Shown here: positions 18,267-28,342 of the stretch, in pieces | Position numbering within the stretch: position 1 is the stretch's first letter | Layout of the letters: each line of letters starts with the position of its first letter | NCBI RefSeq assembly: GCF_020594515.1 | Contig: NZ_JAJCTH010000002.1 | Coordinates: forward strand, 248,001 to 312,000 | Source of the DNA: Rhodoferax sp. U2-2l | GTDB taxonomy: Bacteria; Pseudomonadota; Gammaproteobacteria; Burkholderiales; Burkholderiaceae_C | DNA: 64,000 bases | Direction of reading: 5' to 3' | Program-made: the position numbers and the translations under genes | The notes under the pieces: generated by a model | What the model saw: only the letters and a program-made list of their open reading frames with translations | The model's database searches: none | Told to the model about the DNA's origin: nothing

Positions 18267-19667
18267 ATGGCAGAATTTCACGAAATCTCCCCCAATGCGT
18301 CGGCGGGCGCCAAGGCTCTGAACTGGGTCGATAACCGCTTTCCGCTCTCCAAGCTCTTCAAAGAGCACATGAGCGAGTACTACGCGCCCAAGAACTTCAA
18401 CGTCTGGTACATCTTTGGCTCGTTGTCCTTGCTGGTGTTTGTGATCCAGATCGTCACCGGTATTTTCCTGGTGATGCATTACAAGCCGGACGCCGCGCTG
18501 GCGTTTGCCTCGGTGGAATACATCATGCGGGATGTGCCTTGGGGCTGGTTGATTCGCTACATGCACTCCACGGGGGCGTCGGCCTTCTTCCTGCTGGTCT
18601 ATCTGCACATGTTCCGCGGTCTGATGTATGGCAGCTACCGCAAACCGCGTGAGCTGGTCTGGCTCTTTGGTTGCGGGATTTTCCTGGCGCTGATGGCTGA
18701 AGCCTTCATGGGTTACTTGCTGCCGTGGGGCCAGATGAGCTACTGGGGCGCTCAGGTGATCGTGAATCTGTTCTCGGCCATCCCCTTCATTGGCCCGGAC
18801 CTGGCGCTGCTGATTCGTGGTGACTTTGTGGTGGGTGATGCCACCTTGAACCGCTTCTTCAGCTTCCACGTGATTGCGGTGCCACTGGTGTTGTTGGGCT
18901 TGGTGGTGGCGCACATCATCGCGCTGCATGAAGTTGGCTCCAACAACCCGGACGGCGTGGAAATCAAGGCCAACAAGGACGCCAATGGCATCCCGCTGGA
19001 CGGCATTCCGTTCCACCCCTACTACTCGGTGCATGACATCTTTGGCGTCAGTGTGTTCCTGTTCGTTTTCTCGGCGATCATTTTCTTTGCGCCTGAAATG
19101 GGTGGGTACTTCCTGGAGTACAACAACTTCATTCCTGCCAATCCGTATGTGACACCGTTGCACATCGCGCCGGTCTGGTATTTCACCCCCTTCTACTCCA
19201 TGCTTCGCGCAGTCACGGCTGAGTTGATGTATGTCCTGATGGCGGTGACCCTCGGCGCTGCTGCGCTCGCGGTGTTCAAGGTCAAGATGCCTGCGCTGTT
19301 CAAGGGGTTGGTTGTGGGCGGGGCAGTCGTGCTCGTGGCCCTGATGTTGCTGATTGACGCCAAGTTCTGGGGTGTGGTTGCGATGGGCGCCGGTGTGGTC
19401 ATCCTGTTCTTCCTGCCGTGGCTGGACAACAGCGAGGCCAAGTCCATTCGCTACCGCCCTACCTGGCACAAGTACCTGTATGCCGTGTTTGTGATCGATT
19501 TCCTGGTGCTGGGCTACCTGGGTATTCAGCCACCGTCGGATCTGTTCAATCGGATGTCGCAAGTGGGTACGCTGTTTTATTTTGGTTTCTTTTTGTTGAT
19601 GCCTTGGTGGAGCCGCATGGGGACCTTTAAACCGGTGCCGAGTCGCGTTGTTTACAAGCCTCACTGA
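18267..19667 (+). CDS. petB: Cytochrome b of the bc1 complex
   Basis: This 466-residue integral membrane subunit has the heme-ligating His pairs seen in [20 protein letters not shown] and [22 protein letters not shown]. The quinol-site tetrapeptide, PEWY in most organisms, is PVWY here (in [13 protein letters not shown]), a variant I recall from other betaproteobacteria. Extra C-terminal helices make it longer than the mitochondrial protein. It carries electrons between the Qo and Qi sites. Confidence 0.97.
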   Translation: MAEFHEISPNASAGAKALNWVDNRFPLSKLFKEHMSEYYAPKNFNVWYIFGSLSLLVFVIQIVTGIFLVMHYKPDAALAFASVEYIMRDVPWGWLIRYMHSTGASAFFLLVYLHMFRGLMYGSYRKPRELVWLFGCGIFLALMAEAFMGYLLPWGQMSYWGAQVIVNLFSAIPFIGPDLALLIRGDFVVGDATLNRFFSFHVIAVPLVLLGLVVAHIIALHEVGSNNPDGVEIKANKDANGIPLDGIPFHPYYSVHDIFGVSVFLFVFSAIIFFAPEMGGYFLEYNNFIPANPYVTPLHIAPVWYFTPFYSMLRAVTAELMYVLMAVTLGAAALAVFKVKMPALFKGLVVGGAVVLVALMLLIDAKFWGVVAMGAGVVILFFLPWLDNSEAKSIRYRPTWHKYLYAVFVIDFLVLGYLGIQPPSDLFNRMSQVGTLFYFGFFLLMPWWSRMGTFKPVPSRVVYKPH

Positions 19668-19684
19668 CCCGGAGAATTCTCACA

Positions 19685-20455
19685 ATGAAAACGAGTTTTA
19701 TCAAAAAAGTTGTCCTGGGTTTGTCGCTCGCTTCAGGTTTGTCCTTGTCGGCCTTGGCCAACACAGGGGGGCCTGCATGGGACAAGGCGCCCAATCGCAT
19801 CACTGACCAAACCGCGCTGCAAAATGGTGCCAAAACCTTTGCCACCTATTGCCTGAACTGTCACGGCGCTGAGTACATGCGTTACAACCGCCTGCAGGAC
19901 ATCGGCTTCACGCTGGATCAGATCAAGAATGAGTTGGTGCTGACCGACGCCAAGGTGGGCGACACCATGAAGGCTCCCTTCAGCGCCAAAGAGGGCAAAG
20001 CCTGGTTTGGCAACAATCCGCCTGACCTGAGTGTCATCGCGCGCTCCCGCGCGGGTGCCAATGGCACCGGGGCTGATTACCTGTACACCTACATGCGGAG
20101 TTTCTACCGCGACCCGGTCAGCCAAACCGGCTGGAACAACATCGTGTTCCCCAATGTAGGTATGCCGCATGTGTTCTGGGAACTTCAGGGCGACCGCAAG
20201 GCCATCTATGAAGAAGTGGAGGCTCATGGCCAGAAGACCCATGTCTTCAAGGGGTTCGAGCAGGTCACACCCGGCACCATGAGTGCCGAACAGTACGATC
20301 AGATGGTAGGTGATCTGGTGAACTACCTGCAGTGGATGGGCGAACCGGTGCAGAACACACGCCGCACCATGGGCATCTGGGTGCTGATTTTCCTGGCTGG
20401 TTTGACGGTTGTGACCTGGCGTTTGAACAAGTCGTACTGGAAAGACATCAAGTAG
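19685..20455 (+). CDS. petC: Cytochrome c1
   Basis: This 256-residue protein has a cleavable signal peptide (SFIKKVVLGLSLASGLSLSALA), heme-c motif CLNCHGAEYMRYNR, a Met ligand region near PNVGMPHVFWE, and a C-terminal anchor (IWVLIFLAGLTVVTWRL). It passes electrons from the Rieske protein to soluble cytochrome c. It is the last gene of petABC; two hairpins and a T-tract follow before sspA. Confidence 0.97.
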   Translation: MKTSFIKKVVLGLSLASGLSLSALANTGGPAWDKAPNRITDQTALQNGAKTFATYCLNCHGAEYMRYNRLQDIGFTLDQIKNELVLTDAKVGDTMKAPFSAKEGKAWFGNNPPDLSVIARSRAGANGTGADYLYTYMRSFYRDPVSQTGWNNIVFPNVGMPHVFWELQGDRKAIYEEVEAHGQKTHVFKGFEQVTPGTMSAEQYDQMVGDLVNYLQWMGEPVQNTRRTMGIWVLIFLAGLTVVTWRLNKSYWKDIK

Positions 20456-20470
20456 TCAGTTGTTTACGGA

Positions 20471-20492
20471 AGGCCGTGTCACCACACGGCCT
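20471..20492 (+). other. Stable hairpin after petC
   Basis: AGGCCGTGT (20471-20479) and ACACGGCCT (20484-20492) pair perfectly around a CACC loop. There is no U-tract after it, so it is more likely an mRNA-end stabiliser or processing signal than a terminator; the terminator follows at 20503. Confidence 0.6.
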
Positions 20493-20502
20493 GAACAACA
20501 CG

Positions 20503-20541
20503 GAGTGGGTCGCTTTTTGCGCCCCGCTCTTTTATTTTTTT
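20503..20541 (+). terminator. Rho-independent terminator between petC and sspA
   Basis: GAGTGGGTCGC (20503-20513) pairs with GCGCCCCGCTC (20519-20529), with one G-U pair and one mismatch, around a TTTTT loop. TTTTATTTTTTT follows. It ends 14 bases before the sspA ATG, so read-through into sspA would have to be partial or sspA must use a promoter overlapping this region. Confidence 0.7.
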
Positions 20542-20554
20542 AGGAGCTTCCACC

Positions 20555-21166
20555 ATGATGGTGCTTTATTCGGGGACGACCTGCCCCTACTCTCATCGCT
20601 GCCGTTTTGTCCTGTTTGAAAAAGGGATGGACTTCGAGATTCGCGATGTTGACCTTTACAACAAGCCTGAAGACATCAGCGTCATGAACCCCTACGGCCA
20701 AGTGCCGATCCTGGTGGAACGTGACCTGATTTTGTACGAGTCCAACATCATCAATGAGTACATTGATGAGCGCTTCCCGCACCCGCAGCTCATGCCCGGC
20801 GACCCGGTGGACCGCGCGCGCGTGCGCTTGTTCCTGCTGAACTTCGAAAAGGAATTGTTCACGCACGTGTCGACCCTGGAGTCGCGCACCGCCAAGGCCA
20901 ATGAAAAAGCGCTGGAGAAGGCCCGCGCGCACATTCGTGACCGGTTGACCCAACTGGCTCCCGTGTTCCTGAAGAACAAGTTCATGCTGGGTGACGGTTT
21001 CTCGATGCTCGATGTGGCCATTGCGCCGCTGCTCTGGCGTCTGGACTACTATGGCATCGAGCTGAGCAAGAATGCCGCACCGTTGCTGAAGTACGCAGAG
21101 CGCATCTTTTCGCGCCCGGCCTATATCGAGGCACTGACGCCTTCAGAAAAAGTCATGCGCAAGTAG
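20555..21166 (+). CDS. sspA: Stringent starvation protein A (GST-fold)
   Basis: This 203-residue glutathione-S-transferase-fold protein binds RNA polymerase in enterics. The thioredoxin-like half reads MVLYSGTTCPYSHRCRFVLFEKG, followed by NPYGQVPILVERDLILYESNIINEYIDERFPHP, split around the SspA-type IxxYxDERFPHP signature. AGGAG precedes it. It is paired with sspB, 8 bases downstream, the standard order. Its position after petABC is common in betaproteobacteria. Confidence 0.93.
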   Translation: MMVLYSGTTCPYSHRCRFVLFEKGMDFEIRDVDLYNKPEDISVMNPYGQVPILVERDLILYESNIINEYIDERFPHPQLMPGDPVDRARVRLFLLNFEKELFTHVSTLESRTAKANEKALEKARAHIRDRLTQLAPVFLKNKFMLGDGFSMLDVAIAPLLWRLDYYGIELSKNAAPLLKYAERIFSRPAYIEALTPSEKVMRK

Positions 21167-21173
21167 GTGCCGG

Positions 21174-21581
21174 ATGAGTGACCCCAACGACACCGAAGTC
21201 ACGTCGACCCGCCCTTACCTGATTCGTGCCATTCATGAATGGTGCTGTGACAACGGCTACACGCCACACATCACGGTGTCGGTAAATCGCTCGGTTCAGG
21301 TGCCACTCGAGTATGTCAAAGACGGCGAAATTGTCCTGAACGTGGGTCTGACGGCCACCACCGGGCTGCAACTGGGTAACGATTACATTTCGTTCAAGGC
21401 TCGTTTTGCCGGGGTAGCGCGTGACATCATGGTGCCGGTTGATCAGGTGATTGCCATTTTTGCCCGTGAAAACGGTCAAGGTATGGCGTTTCCCCAAATC
21501 AGCAAACCTGAAAGCACACCGGAGCCTGAGCCACCCAAGCCCGCCGCGGCTGCGCGACCGGCACTCAAGCGGGTCAAATAG
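21174..21581 (+). CDS. sspB: ClpXP protease specificity-enhancing factor SspB
   Basis: This 135-residue protein has the SspB core (RPYLIRAIHEWCCDNGYTPH, then LNVGLTATTGLQLGNDYISFKARFAG) that binds ssrA-tagged peptides. A flexible Pro/Glu-rich linker follows, ending ALKRVK, the short C-terminal motif that docks on ClpX. It delivers ssrA-tagged proteins from stalled ribosomes to ClpXP. Confidence 0.93.
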   Translation: MSDPNDTEVTSTRPYLIRAIHEWCCDNGYTPHITVSVNRSVQVPLEYVKDGEIVLNVGLTATTGLQLGNDYISFKARFAGVARDIMVPVDQVIAIFARENGQGMAFPQISKPESTPEPEPPKPAAAARPALKRVK

Positions 21582-21596
21582 CTGCTGACCGACTGG

Positions 21597-21624
21597 TTGG
21601 GAGTGGTCCCGGCTCATGTAAAAT
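21597..21624 (+). promoter_or_regulatory. Likely sigma-70 promoter of tRNA-Thr
   Basis: TTGGGA (21597-21602) and TAAAAT (21619-21624), separated by 16 bases, with TG preceding the -10, would start transcription just ahead of the tRNA. The fit is moderate at -35 and good at -10. Confidence 0.5.
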
Positions 21625-21633
21625 CTTGACCAT

Positions 21634-21709
21634 GCCGCTTTAGCTCAGTTGGTAGAGCAACCGCCTTGTAAGCGGTAGGTCGTCAGTTCGAATCCGACAA
21701 GCGGCACCA
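21634..21709 (+). tRNA. tRNA-Thr (anticodon TGT)
   Basis: This 76-base cloverleaf has a GCCGCTT/AAGCGGC acceptor stem, a D-loop with AGCTCAGTTGGTAGAGC, the anticodon loop CTTGTAA giving anticodon TGT, a T-arm with GTTCGAATC and an encoded CCA. It reads ACA and probably related Thr codons. Confidence 0.97.
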
Positions 21710-21722
21710 TCAGACAGTCCAA

Positions 21723-21756
21723 ATGCCCCCGAGTCAACGTGCTCGGGGGCATTTTT
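21723..21756 (+). terminator. Rho-independent terminator after tRNA-Thr
   Basis: ATGCCCCCGAG (21723-21733) and CTCGGGGGCAT (21742-21752) pair perfectly over an eight-base loop and are followed by TTTTT. It stops the tRNA transcript before the convergent dciA gene. Confidence 0.92.
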
Positions 21757-21843
21757 AATGGTACGTCTGCCGTCGACAGTCCAGTACGGACACCGGGGCA
21801 TCCCTGGACAGCCAAGCCAAGATAGAGCGAAGGCGTGAATGGA

Positions 21844-22152
21844 TCACTGCGGTCGACTCACCTTGAGCCGGATCGAGCTGACTTCCAGCCCAGAAACGCG
21901 CAGCTGGGCTTCAAACGCTGGCAGTAGCTGGCGCAATTTGGCGGCGGTGGTGTTGTTGGTCAGCATCAGACACCAGGCGCCGTCTTCCAGCGGCCCGCTC
22001 TTGACGAAGGGGCGCAACGCGGCCGGAATCAAGGGTTGAATGGCTTTCAGCCGCGCGGATGAGTCGCGATGCTGCGTCAAAAGCTTGGCCAGCCCGGGAT
22101 GGTTTTCGCTGGCTTGCAGCAGGCTGAATTGGTGTTGGCTGCGGGGTCTCAT
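21844..22152 (-). CDS. dciA: DUF721/DciA-family protein
   Basis: This 102-residue protein has the DUF721 look: a helical N-terminal half (QHQFSLLQASENHPGLAKLL) and a KH-like C-terminal half ending in repeated short strands (GAWCLMLTNNTTAAKLRQLLP, split by the turn). DciA proteins load or assist the DnaB helicase in bacteria that lack DnaC. Divergence from secA is the usual context and supports the call. ATG 22152 is favoured by family length; ATG 22194 would add 14 residues, and neither has a clear Shine-Dalgarno. Confidence 0.7.
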   Translation of the reverse strand: MRPRSQHQFSLLQASENHPGLAKLLTQHRDSSARLKAIQPLIPAALRPFVKSGPLEDGAWCLMLTNNTTAAKLRQLLPAFEAQLRVSGLEVSSIRLKVSRPQ

Positions 22153-22401
22153 GGGCGCTGATATTAACCAGGGCGACACACCGGACAACATCACGTGGCG
22201 TGCTGTGCACGCCGTTCAAGTGCGAGACAACCGCAATTTAGGCTGCCCCTTGCTACAAAGCTAAAATTGTCCGGATTGTTTTACAGGTTCTTGCCTGAAA
22301 CAGCTTGTGTCAGCGTTGCTTATCCCCATTTCAGTCAGATCATCATATAGGACTGCGTGTCGTTTTTGCCGTGATCGGTGAAGACGCTGCGCCCCGCATT
22401 C

Positions 22402-25146
22402 ATGGCCACCAATTTCCTCACCAAAATTTTCGGCAGTCGCAATGACCGCCTGCTCAAAAAGTACCGTCATACGGTTGCCAAAATCAATGCGCTGGAAGCC
22501 GGGCTGGAGCAACTGACCGATGAGGCTTTACGCGCCCAAACGGAAGCGTTCAAACAGCGTGTGAGCCAGGGTGAGTCGCTCGACAATCTGTTGCCTGAGG
22601 CTTTTGCCGTGGTGCGCGAGGGCTCCAAACGTGTCATGAAGATGCGTCACTTCGATGTGCAGTTGCTCGGCGGCATGTCCTTGCACGAAGGCAAAATTTC
22701 TGAAATGGGCACCGGCGAGGGCAAGACCCTGACCGCCACGCTGCCGGTTTACCTGAACGCCCTGACTGGCAACGGCGTGCATGTGGTCACCGTCAACGAT
22801 TACCTGGCCAACCGCGACGCGCAGTGGATGGGAAAGTTGTACAACTTTCTCGGCCTGTCGGTGGGTATCAACCTGCCCAACATGCCGCGCGCTGACAAAC
22901 AGGCCGCCTACCAAGCCGACATCACCTACGGCACCAACAACGAATACGGTTTTGACTACCTGCGTGACAACATGGTCTACGAGGCGGCCGATCGGGTGCA
23001 GCGCGGGCTGAACTACGCCATCGTTGATGAGGTGGACTCGATCCTGATCGACGAGGCGCGCACGCCCTTGATCATCAGCGGCCAGGCCGAAGACCAGACC
23101 AACCTGTACCAGGCCATCAAGCTCATCGTGCCGCAGCTGGAAAAGCAGGAAGGCGAAGCCGACCCGCGCACGGGCGAGGGCATCACCAAGCCGGGCGACT
23201 TCACGCTGGACGAAAAGAGCCGCCAAGTGTTCCTGACCGAGCGCGGCCACGAAAACGCCGAGCGCATCCTGTTCGGCATGGGCCTGATTCCCGAAGGCGC
23301 CAGCCTGTACGACCCGGCCAACATCACCCTGATGCACCACCTGTACGCCGCGCTGCGCGCGCAGCACCTGTACCTGCGTGACCAACACTATGTGGTGCAG
23401 GCGGGCGAAGTGATCATCGTCGACGAGTTCACCGGCCGTCTGATGACCGGGCGGCGCTGGAGCGAAGGCCTGCACCAGGCGGTGGAGGCCAAGGAAGGTG
23501 TGGCGATTCAGCCAGAAAACCAGACCATGGCGTCGATCACGTTCCAGAACTACTTCCGGCTCTACAGCAAGCTGGCCGGCATGACCGGCACCGCGGACAC
23601 CGAAGCCTACGAGTTCCAGGAAATCTACGGTCTGGAAACCGTGGTGATGCCGCCCAACAAGCCCAGCCGCCGTGACGACCAGCTCGACCGCGTCTACAAA
23701 ACCACCAAGGAAAAGTACGACGCAGCCATCAAAGACATTCGCGAGTGTTACGAGCGTGGCCAGCCGGTGCTGGTGGGCACCACGTCGATCGAAAACTCGG
23801 AAGTGATCTCGGACCTGCTCAAAAAGGAGAACCTGCCGCACCAGGTGCTCAACGCCAAGCAGCACGCCCGTGAGGCAGACATCGTGGCGCAGGCCGGGCG
23901 CACCAAGATGATCACCATTGCCACCAACATGGCCGGTCGGGGTACCGACATTGTGCTGGGTGGCAATATCAGCAAGGCCATCGAAGCCATCGAGCTCGAT
24001 GAAACCTTGGATGCGACGCAAAAGCAGCAGCAGATCGAAGCCATCCGCAGCCAGTGGAAACAAGAGCACGACAAGGTGACCCAACTCGGCGGCCTGCGCA
24101 TCATCGCCACCGAACGCCATGAATCACGGCGTATTGACAACCAGTTGCGCGGTCGCTCTGGCCGCCAGGGCGACCCCGGCTCATCGCGCTTTTACCTGAG
24201 TCTGGACGACGCGCTGATGCGCATTTTTGCCGGTGACCGCGTCAAGTCGATCATGGACCGCCTGAAGATGCCCGAGGGCGAAGCCATCGAGGCCGGCATC
24301 GTCACCCGCAGCATCGAGAGCGCCCAGCGCAAGGTGGAGGCGCGCAACTTCGACATGCGTAAACAGTTGCTGGAGTACGACGACGTCTCCAACGACCAAC
24401 GCAAGGTGATTTACCAGCAGCGCAACGAGATTCTGGACGCCACCGACCTGTCGGCCCAGATCCAGGGCCTGCGCGAAGGTTGTTTTGAAGACATCGTGCG
24501 CCAGTTTGTGCCCGCTGAATCGGTCGAAGAGCAATGGAGCCTGGCCGCGCTTGAAAAAGTGCTGGAAGACGAGTGGCAGATGACGCTGGCGCTGCAAGCC
24601 CAGGTGAATGCGGCCAGCGCCATCACCGATCAGGACCTGGTGGATGCCGTCAAAGCCCATGCCAACCAGGTGTTTGGCGACAAGGTGGAGCGTGTCGGGC
24701 TGGAGAATTTCACCCAGTTTGAGCGCATGGTGCTGCTGCAAACCATCGACAGCAATTGGCGCGACCACCTGAGCGCGCTGGACTACCTGCGCCAGGGCAT
24801 CCACCTGCGTGGTTACGCGCAGAAACAACCCAAGCAGGAATACAAGCGCGAAGCCTTTGAGCTGTTTGGCCAGATGCTCGACTCGGTCAAAAACGAAGTC
24901 ACCAAAATGTTGATGACGGTACGCGTGCAGTCGCAAGAAGAAGCTGCTGAGGCCGCCGCTGCCATGGAGGACCGTGCCGAACGTGTCAGCAACGTCACCT
25001 ACAGCGCCCCTACTGAGACCGGTGAGGTCGAAACCACGGTCGACGCTGCCACCGTGGCGCAAGATGTGCCGCGTGTGGGCCGCAACGACCCCTGTCCCTG
25101 CGGCAGCGGCAAAAAATACAAGCAGTGCCACGGCAAGCTGAGCTAA
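22402..25146 (+). CDS. secA: Preprotein translocase ATPase SecA
   Basis: This is the 914-residue motor of the Sec pathway. Walker A is [13 protein letters not shown], the DEAD-like box lies in [16 protein letters not shown], nucleotide-binding domain 2 has [14 protein letters not shown], and the C-terminal zinc finger is [13 protein letters not shown] for SecB and membrane binding. It pushes unfolded preproteins through SecYEG. The ATG at 22402 fits [16 protein letters not shown], the conserved start; earlier in-frame ATG 22378 is unlikely. A terminator follows at 25165. Confidence 0.98.
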   Translation: MATNFLTKIFGSRNDRLLKKYRHTVAKINALEAGLEQLTDEALRAQTEAFKQRVSQGESLDNLLPEAFAVVREGSKRVMKMRHFDVQLLGGMSLHEGKISEMGTGEGKTLTATLPVYLNALTGNGVHVVTVNDYLANRDAQWMGKLYNFLGLSVGINLPNMPRADKQAAYQADITYGTNNEYGFDYLRDNMVYEAADRVQRGLNYAIVDEVDSILIDEARTPLIISGQAEDQTNLYQAIKLIVPQLEKQEGEADPRTGEGITKPGDFTLDEKSRQVFLTERGHENAERILFGMGLIPEGASLYDPANITLMHHLYAALRAQHLYLRDQHYVVQAGEVIIVDEFTGRLMTGRRWSEGLHQAVEAKEGVAIQPENQTMASITFQNYFRLYSKLAGMTGTADTEAYEFQEIYGLETVVMPPNKPSRRDDQLDRVYKTTKEKYDAAIKDIRECYERGQPVLVGTTSIENSEVISDLLKKENLPHQVLNAKQHAREADIVAQAGRTKMITIATNMAGRGTDIVLGGNISKAIEAIELDETLDATQKQQQIEAIRSQWKQEHDKVTQLGGLRIIATERHESRRIDNQLRGRSGRQGDPGSSRFYLSLDDALMRIFAGDRVKSIMDRLKMPEGEAIEAGIVTRSIESAQRKVEARNFDMRKQLLEYDDVSNDQRKVIYQQRNEILDATDLSAQIQGLREGCFEDIVRQFVPAESVEEQWSLAALEKVLEDEWQMTLALQAQVNAASAITDQDLVDAVKAHANQVFGDKVERVGLENFTQFERMVLLQTIDSNWRDHLSALDYLRQGIHLRGYAQKQPKQEYKREAFELFGQMLDSVKNEVTKMLMTVRVQSQEEAAEAAAAMEDRAERVSNVTYSAPTETGEVETTVDAATVAQDVPRVGRNDPCPCGSGKKYKQCHGKLS

Positions 25147-25164
25147 GCCACACTGACTGCATGA

Positions 25165-25195
25165 AAATCGGGCCCAGCGCCCGATTTCGTTTATC
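25165..25195 (+). terminator. Rho-independent terminator after secA
   Basis: AAATCGGGC (25165-25173) pairs with GCCCGATTT (25179-25187) over a five-base loop and is followed by CGTTTATCT. It separates secA from argJ. Confidence 0.75.
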
Positions 25196-25236
25196 TGGCC
25201 TCCCCGAAAGTGTTTTTGACGTTTTGAAAGACCACC

Positions 25237-26466
25237 ATGCCCGTCAACCTGCCCGCCCCGAATCCCGCTGAACTCTTCCCCATCGCCGGTGTGACCATTG
25301 GCATCACAGAGGCCGGTATCCGCAAAGCCAACCGCAAGGACTTGACGGTGGTGCAAATCGACGCGGGCGCCTCAGTCTCGGGCGTGTTCACCCAAAACCG
25401 TTTCTGCGCCGCCCCGGTGCAGATCTGCCGCGAACATTTGGCAGGTAGCCAGGGCATCCGCGCCATGGTCATCAACACCGGCAACGCCAATGCGGGCACC
25501 GGTGCCGACGGCCTGGCCCGTGCGCAACAAAGCTGCGCCGCTCTGGCAAGTCGCTTGGGGCTCAGTGCGCAGCAGGTGCTGCCGTTTTCCACCGGCGTGA
25601 TCATGGAAACCCTGCCGGTGGAGCGAATTGAAGCCGGTCTGGACGCCGCCATTCTTGATGCCAAGCCGAACAACTGGCTCAACGCGGCGCAAGCCATCAT
25701 GACCACCGACACCGCCCCCAAAGCCTTTGGCGCGCAGGTGAACATCGACGGCGTGACGGTCAGCATCACCGGCATCAGCAAGGGCGCAGGCATGATCCGC
25801 CCGAACATGGCCACCATGCTGGGTTTTATGGCCACCGACGCGCGTGTTGCCCCCGGTCTGATGAAACAACTGGCGCTGGAGCTGGCCGAGGGCTCGTTCA
25901 ACCGCGTCACGGTCGACGGCGACACCTCCACCAACGACTCCTTCGTGGTGATTGCCACCAACAAGGCGGCGCACCCAGTGATCGACTCACTGGCCAGCCC
26001 GGCCGGCCAGGCGCTCAAGGCCGCCATGCTTGGCGTGGCACAAAAACTGGCACAAGCCATTGTGCGAGATGGGGAGGGTGCTACTAAATTTATATCAATC
26101 AAGGTTGAAGGTGGTTTGACCCAGGCCGAATGCCGCCAGGTGGCCTACGCGATTGCGCATTCCCCGCTGGTCAAAACCGCGTTTTTTGCCAGCGACCCGA
26201 ACCTGGGCCGTATCCTGGCGGCCGTCGGTTACGCCGGCATCACCGACCTGGACCAGACCGGCATTGACCTGTACCTGGACGACGTGCACGTGGCGGTCAA
26301 AGGGGGCCGCAACCCGGCCTACCGCGAAGAAGATGGCCAGCGTGTCATGAAACAAAGCGAAATCACCGTGCGGGTGCTGTTGGGCCGGGGCAGCGCGGCT
26401 GACACCGTCTGGACCTGTGACCTGAGCCACGAATACGTCACCATCAACGCCGACTACCGCTCATGA
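25237..26466 (+). CDS. argJ: Bifunctional ornithine acetyltransferase / N-acetylglutamate synthase
   Basis: This 409-residue ArgJ recycles the acetyl group from N-acetylornithine to glutamate in arginine synthesis. The self-cleavage site is plain: [16 protein letters not shown], cut before the Thr of ATML, giving alpha and beta chains near residue 190. GDTSTNDSF and the C-terminal [13 protein letters not shown] are conserved. It overlaps the next gene by four bases (ATGA at 26463). Confidence 0.97.
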   Translation: MPVNLPAPNPAELFPIAGVTIGITEAGIRKANRKDLTVVQIDAGASVSGVFTQNRFCAAPVQICREHLAGSQGIRAMVINTGNANAGTGADGLARAQQSCAALASRLGLSAQQVLPFSTGVIMETLPVERIEAGLDAAILDAKPNNWLNAAQAIMTTDTAPKAFGAQVNIDGVTVSITGISKGAGMIRPNMATMLGFMATDARVAPGLMKQLALELAEGSFNRVTVDGDTSTNDSFVVIATNKAAHPVIDSLASPAGQALKAAMLGVAQKLAQAIVRDGEGATKFISIKVEGGLTQAECRQVAYAIAHSPLVKTAFFASDPNLGRILAAVGYAGITDLDQTGIDLYLDDVHVAVKGGRNPAYREEDGQRVMKQSEITVRVLLGRGSAADTVWTCDLSHEYVTINADYRS

Positions 26467-27356
26467 GTGACCGTTTTGACCAGCTGCTGGCCCGTGCCGA
26501 GCAGCTCATGGCCCGCATCGAGTCGGTTCTGCCCCAGCCCCTGGCGCAGCCGGACTGGGCCGCCTCCAGCGCCTTTCGCTATCGCAAACGCAGTGCCGGG
26601 CGCAGCAGCCTGGAGCCGGTGCGCCACATCGGCGCCATGAAGCTGGCCGACCTCAAAGCCATCGAGCCGCAAAAGGAAAAAATCCAGCGCAACACCTGGC
26701 AGTTTGTGCGGGGTGACCTGGCCAACAACGTGTTACTCACCGGCGCCCGTGGTACCGGCAAGTCCAGCCTGATCCGCGCCTGCCTCAACGAATACGCCCA
26801 CCTGGGCCTGCGCCTGATCGAGGTTGACAAGGCCGACCTGGTGGACCTGCCCGACATCGTCGAGCTGGTGTCTGATCGGCCCGAAAAATTCATCGTGTTC
26901 TGTGACGACCTGAGTTTTGAAGACGGTGAACCCGGCTACAAGGCGCTCAAGTCGATCCTGGACGGCTCGGTGGCCGCCACCACGCCCAATGTGCTGATCT
27001 ACGCCACCAGCAACCGCCGCCACCTGCTGCCCGAGCACATGAAGGACAACCTGACCTACACCCACGCGCCCGACGGCGAGGTGCACCCAGGTGAGGTGGT
27101 GGAAGAAAAAATCTCGCTCTCCGAGCGTTTTGGCCTGTGGGTCAGCTTCTACTCTTTCAACCAGGACGAGTACCTGGCCATCGTGGCGCAGTGGCTCACC
27201 TCCTTTGGGGTGGCCACCAGCGTGATCGAAGCCGCCCGGCCCGAGGCCCTGGTCTGGGCGCTGGAGCGCGGCGCCCGCAGCGGCCGTGTCGCTTACCAGT
27301 TTGCCCGCGACCTGGCGGGCCGCCAATCGGCTGCGCCCGGCGCCGCCCAGCCATGA
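26463..27356 (+). CDS. DUF815-family AAA-type ATPase
   Basis: This 297-residue P-loop protein has Walker [14 protein letters not shown], Walker [11 protein letters not shown], and the DUF815 hallmark segments [14 protein letters not shown] and [12 protein letters not shown]. The biological role is not established for the family. It sits between argJ and mutT with four-base overlaps on both sides, a cluster kept in many betaproteobacteria, so it is translated with both neighbours. Confidence 0.88.
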   Translation: MSDRFDQLLARAEQLMARIESVLPQPLAQPDWAASSAFRYRKRSAGRSSLEPVRHIGAMKLADLKAIEPQKEKIQRNTWQFVRGDLANNVLLTGARGTGKSSLIRACLNEYAHLGLRLIEVDKADLVDLPDIVELVSDRPEKFIVFCDDLSFEDGEPGYKALKSILDGSVAATTPNVLIYATSNRRHLLPEHMKDNLTYTHAPDGEVHPGEVVEEKISLSERFGLWVSFYSFNQDEYLAIVAQWLTSFGVATSVIEAARPEALVWALERGARSGRVAYQFARDLAGRQSAAPGAAQP

Positions 27357-27826
27357 GTCAGCCAAACAAGCCCCTGGTGGCTGACGGACACGAGGCGCGA
27401 GAAGGAGGCCCGGACCGCAAGGTGGTCGATGTGGCGGTGGGGGTGCTGATCCAGCCCAACGGTGACTTTTTGCTGACCTCGCGCCCCGAGGGCAAGGTCT
27501 ACGCCGGTTACTGGGAGTTTCCTGGCGGCAAGTTGGAGGCCGGTGAAACGGTGGAGCAAGCCCTGGCGCGTGAGTTACACGAAGAACTGGGCATCACCAC
27601 CGGCCAAATCCAGCGCTGGCGCGAGGAGCTGGTGGACTACCCCCACGCCCTGGTGCGCCTGCATTTTTGCAAGGTGCTGGACTGGTCGGGTGAGTTGCAG
27701 ATGCGCGAGGCACAGAGTTTTGCCTGGCAGCAGATTCCGGTGAAAGTGAGCCCGGTCTTGCCCGGTACGATTCCCGTATTGCAATGGCTTGCCGCTGACA
27801 TCGGCTGGACGGGTGCTCTGTATTAA
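27353..27826 (+). CDS. mutT: MutT-like Nudix hydrolase
   Basis: This 157-residue protein has the Nudix box GGKLEAGETVEQALARELHEELG (split here as GGKLEAGE...REL.EELG), intact with all catalytic Glu. The closest type is the 8-oxo-dGTP diphosphatase that clears oxidised nucleotide. VDVAVGVLIQPNGDFLL precedes the box, as in MutT. It starts inside the DUF815 stop codon. A family A repeat begins just after its stop. Confidence 0.88.
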   Translation: MSQPNKPLVADGHEAREGGPDRKVVDVAVGVLIQPNGDFLLTSRPEGKVYAGYWEFPGGKLEAGETVEQALARELHEELGITTGQIQRWREELVDYPHALVRLHFCKVLDWSGELQMREAQSFAWQQIPVKVSPVLPGTIPVLQWLAADIGWTGALY

Positions 27827-27828
27827 AT

Positions 27829-27876
27829 AGCTACTAGCCCTTGATATACGAGGGCTAGAGGCCGATTTGGCTTATA
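27829..27876. repeat. Dispersed palindromic repeat, family A (best copy)
   Basis: CTAGCCCT and AGGGCTAG (about 27834-27858) form perfect arms around TGATATACG. They are preceded by ATAGCTA and followed by GAGGCCGATTTGGCTTATAA. The right-hand tail is shared with 3512-3535 and the overall form with 52010-52060. It lies between convergent mutT and trmL and may serve as a bidirectional terminator or RNA-stability hairpin. Confidence 0.8.
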
Positions 27877-28342
27877 ACGGCTTGGCAAAGCCATTCTGCC
27901 GCCAAGCCTCAAACACCGTCACCGCCACCGCGTTCGACAAATTCAGGCTGCGCTGGCCCGGCACCATGGGTAACTTGATCGCCGTGCTGGGCGTAAAGGC
28001 CAGGCGCACCACATCACTGAGCCCCTTGGTTTCCGAGCCAAACACCAGATAGTCCCCCGGCTGGAAAGCCACCTCAAACACATTACGGCTGGCGCGGGTG
28101 GTCAGCGCAAACATGCGCTCGGGCGGCGGGTTTTGCGTGGCCAGAAACGTGGCCCAGTCGGCGTGGCGCTTGACGGTGGCGTACTCGTGGTAGTCCAGCC
28201 CGGCGCGGCGCATGTGTTTGTCGTCCATCGAAAACCCCAGCGGCTCCACCAGGTGCAGCGTGCAGCCGGTGTTGGCCGCCAGGCGGATGACGTTGCCGGT
28301 GTTCGGCGGGATTTCGGGTTCGACCAGGACAATGTGAAACAT
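27872..28342 (-). CDS. trmL: tRNA (cytidine/uridine-34 2'-O)-methyltransferase TrmL
   Basis: This 156-residue SPOUT methyltransferase has the knotted SAM-binding motifs LVEPEIPPNTGNVIRLAANTG, FGSETKGLSD and IKLPMVPGQRSLNLSNAVAV, each typical of TrmL. It methylates the wobble base of certain tRNA-Leu species. It lies tail-to-tail with mutT. Confidence 0.95.
   Translation of the reverse strand: MFHIVLVEPEIPPNTGNVIRLAANTGCTLHLVEPLGFSMDDKHMRRAGLDYHEYATVKRHADWATFLATQNPPPERMFALTTRASRNVFEVAFQPGDYLVFGSETKGLSDVVRLAFTPSTAIKLPMVPGQRSLNLSNAVAVTVFEAWRQNGFAKPL

Noticed and set aside
26080..26106. GCTACTAAATTTATATCAATCAAGG inside argJ resembles the left part of the family A repeat
   Set aside because: It encodes the normal ArgJ residues [13 protein letters not shown] and has no palindrome; the likeness is a coding coincidence.
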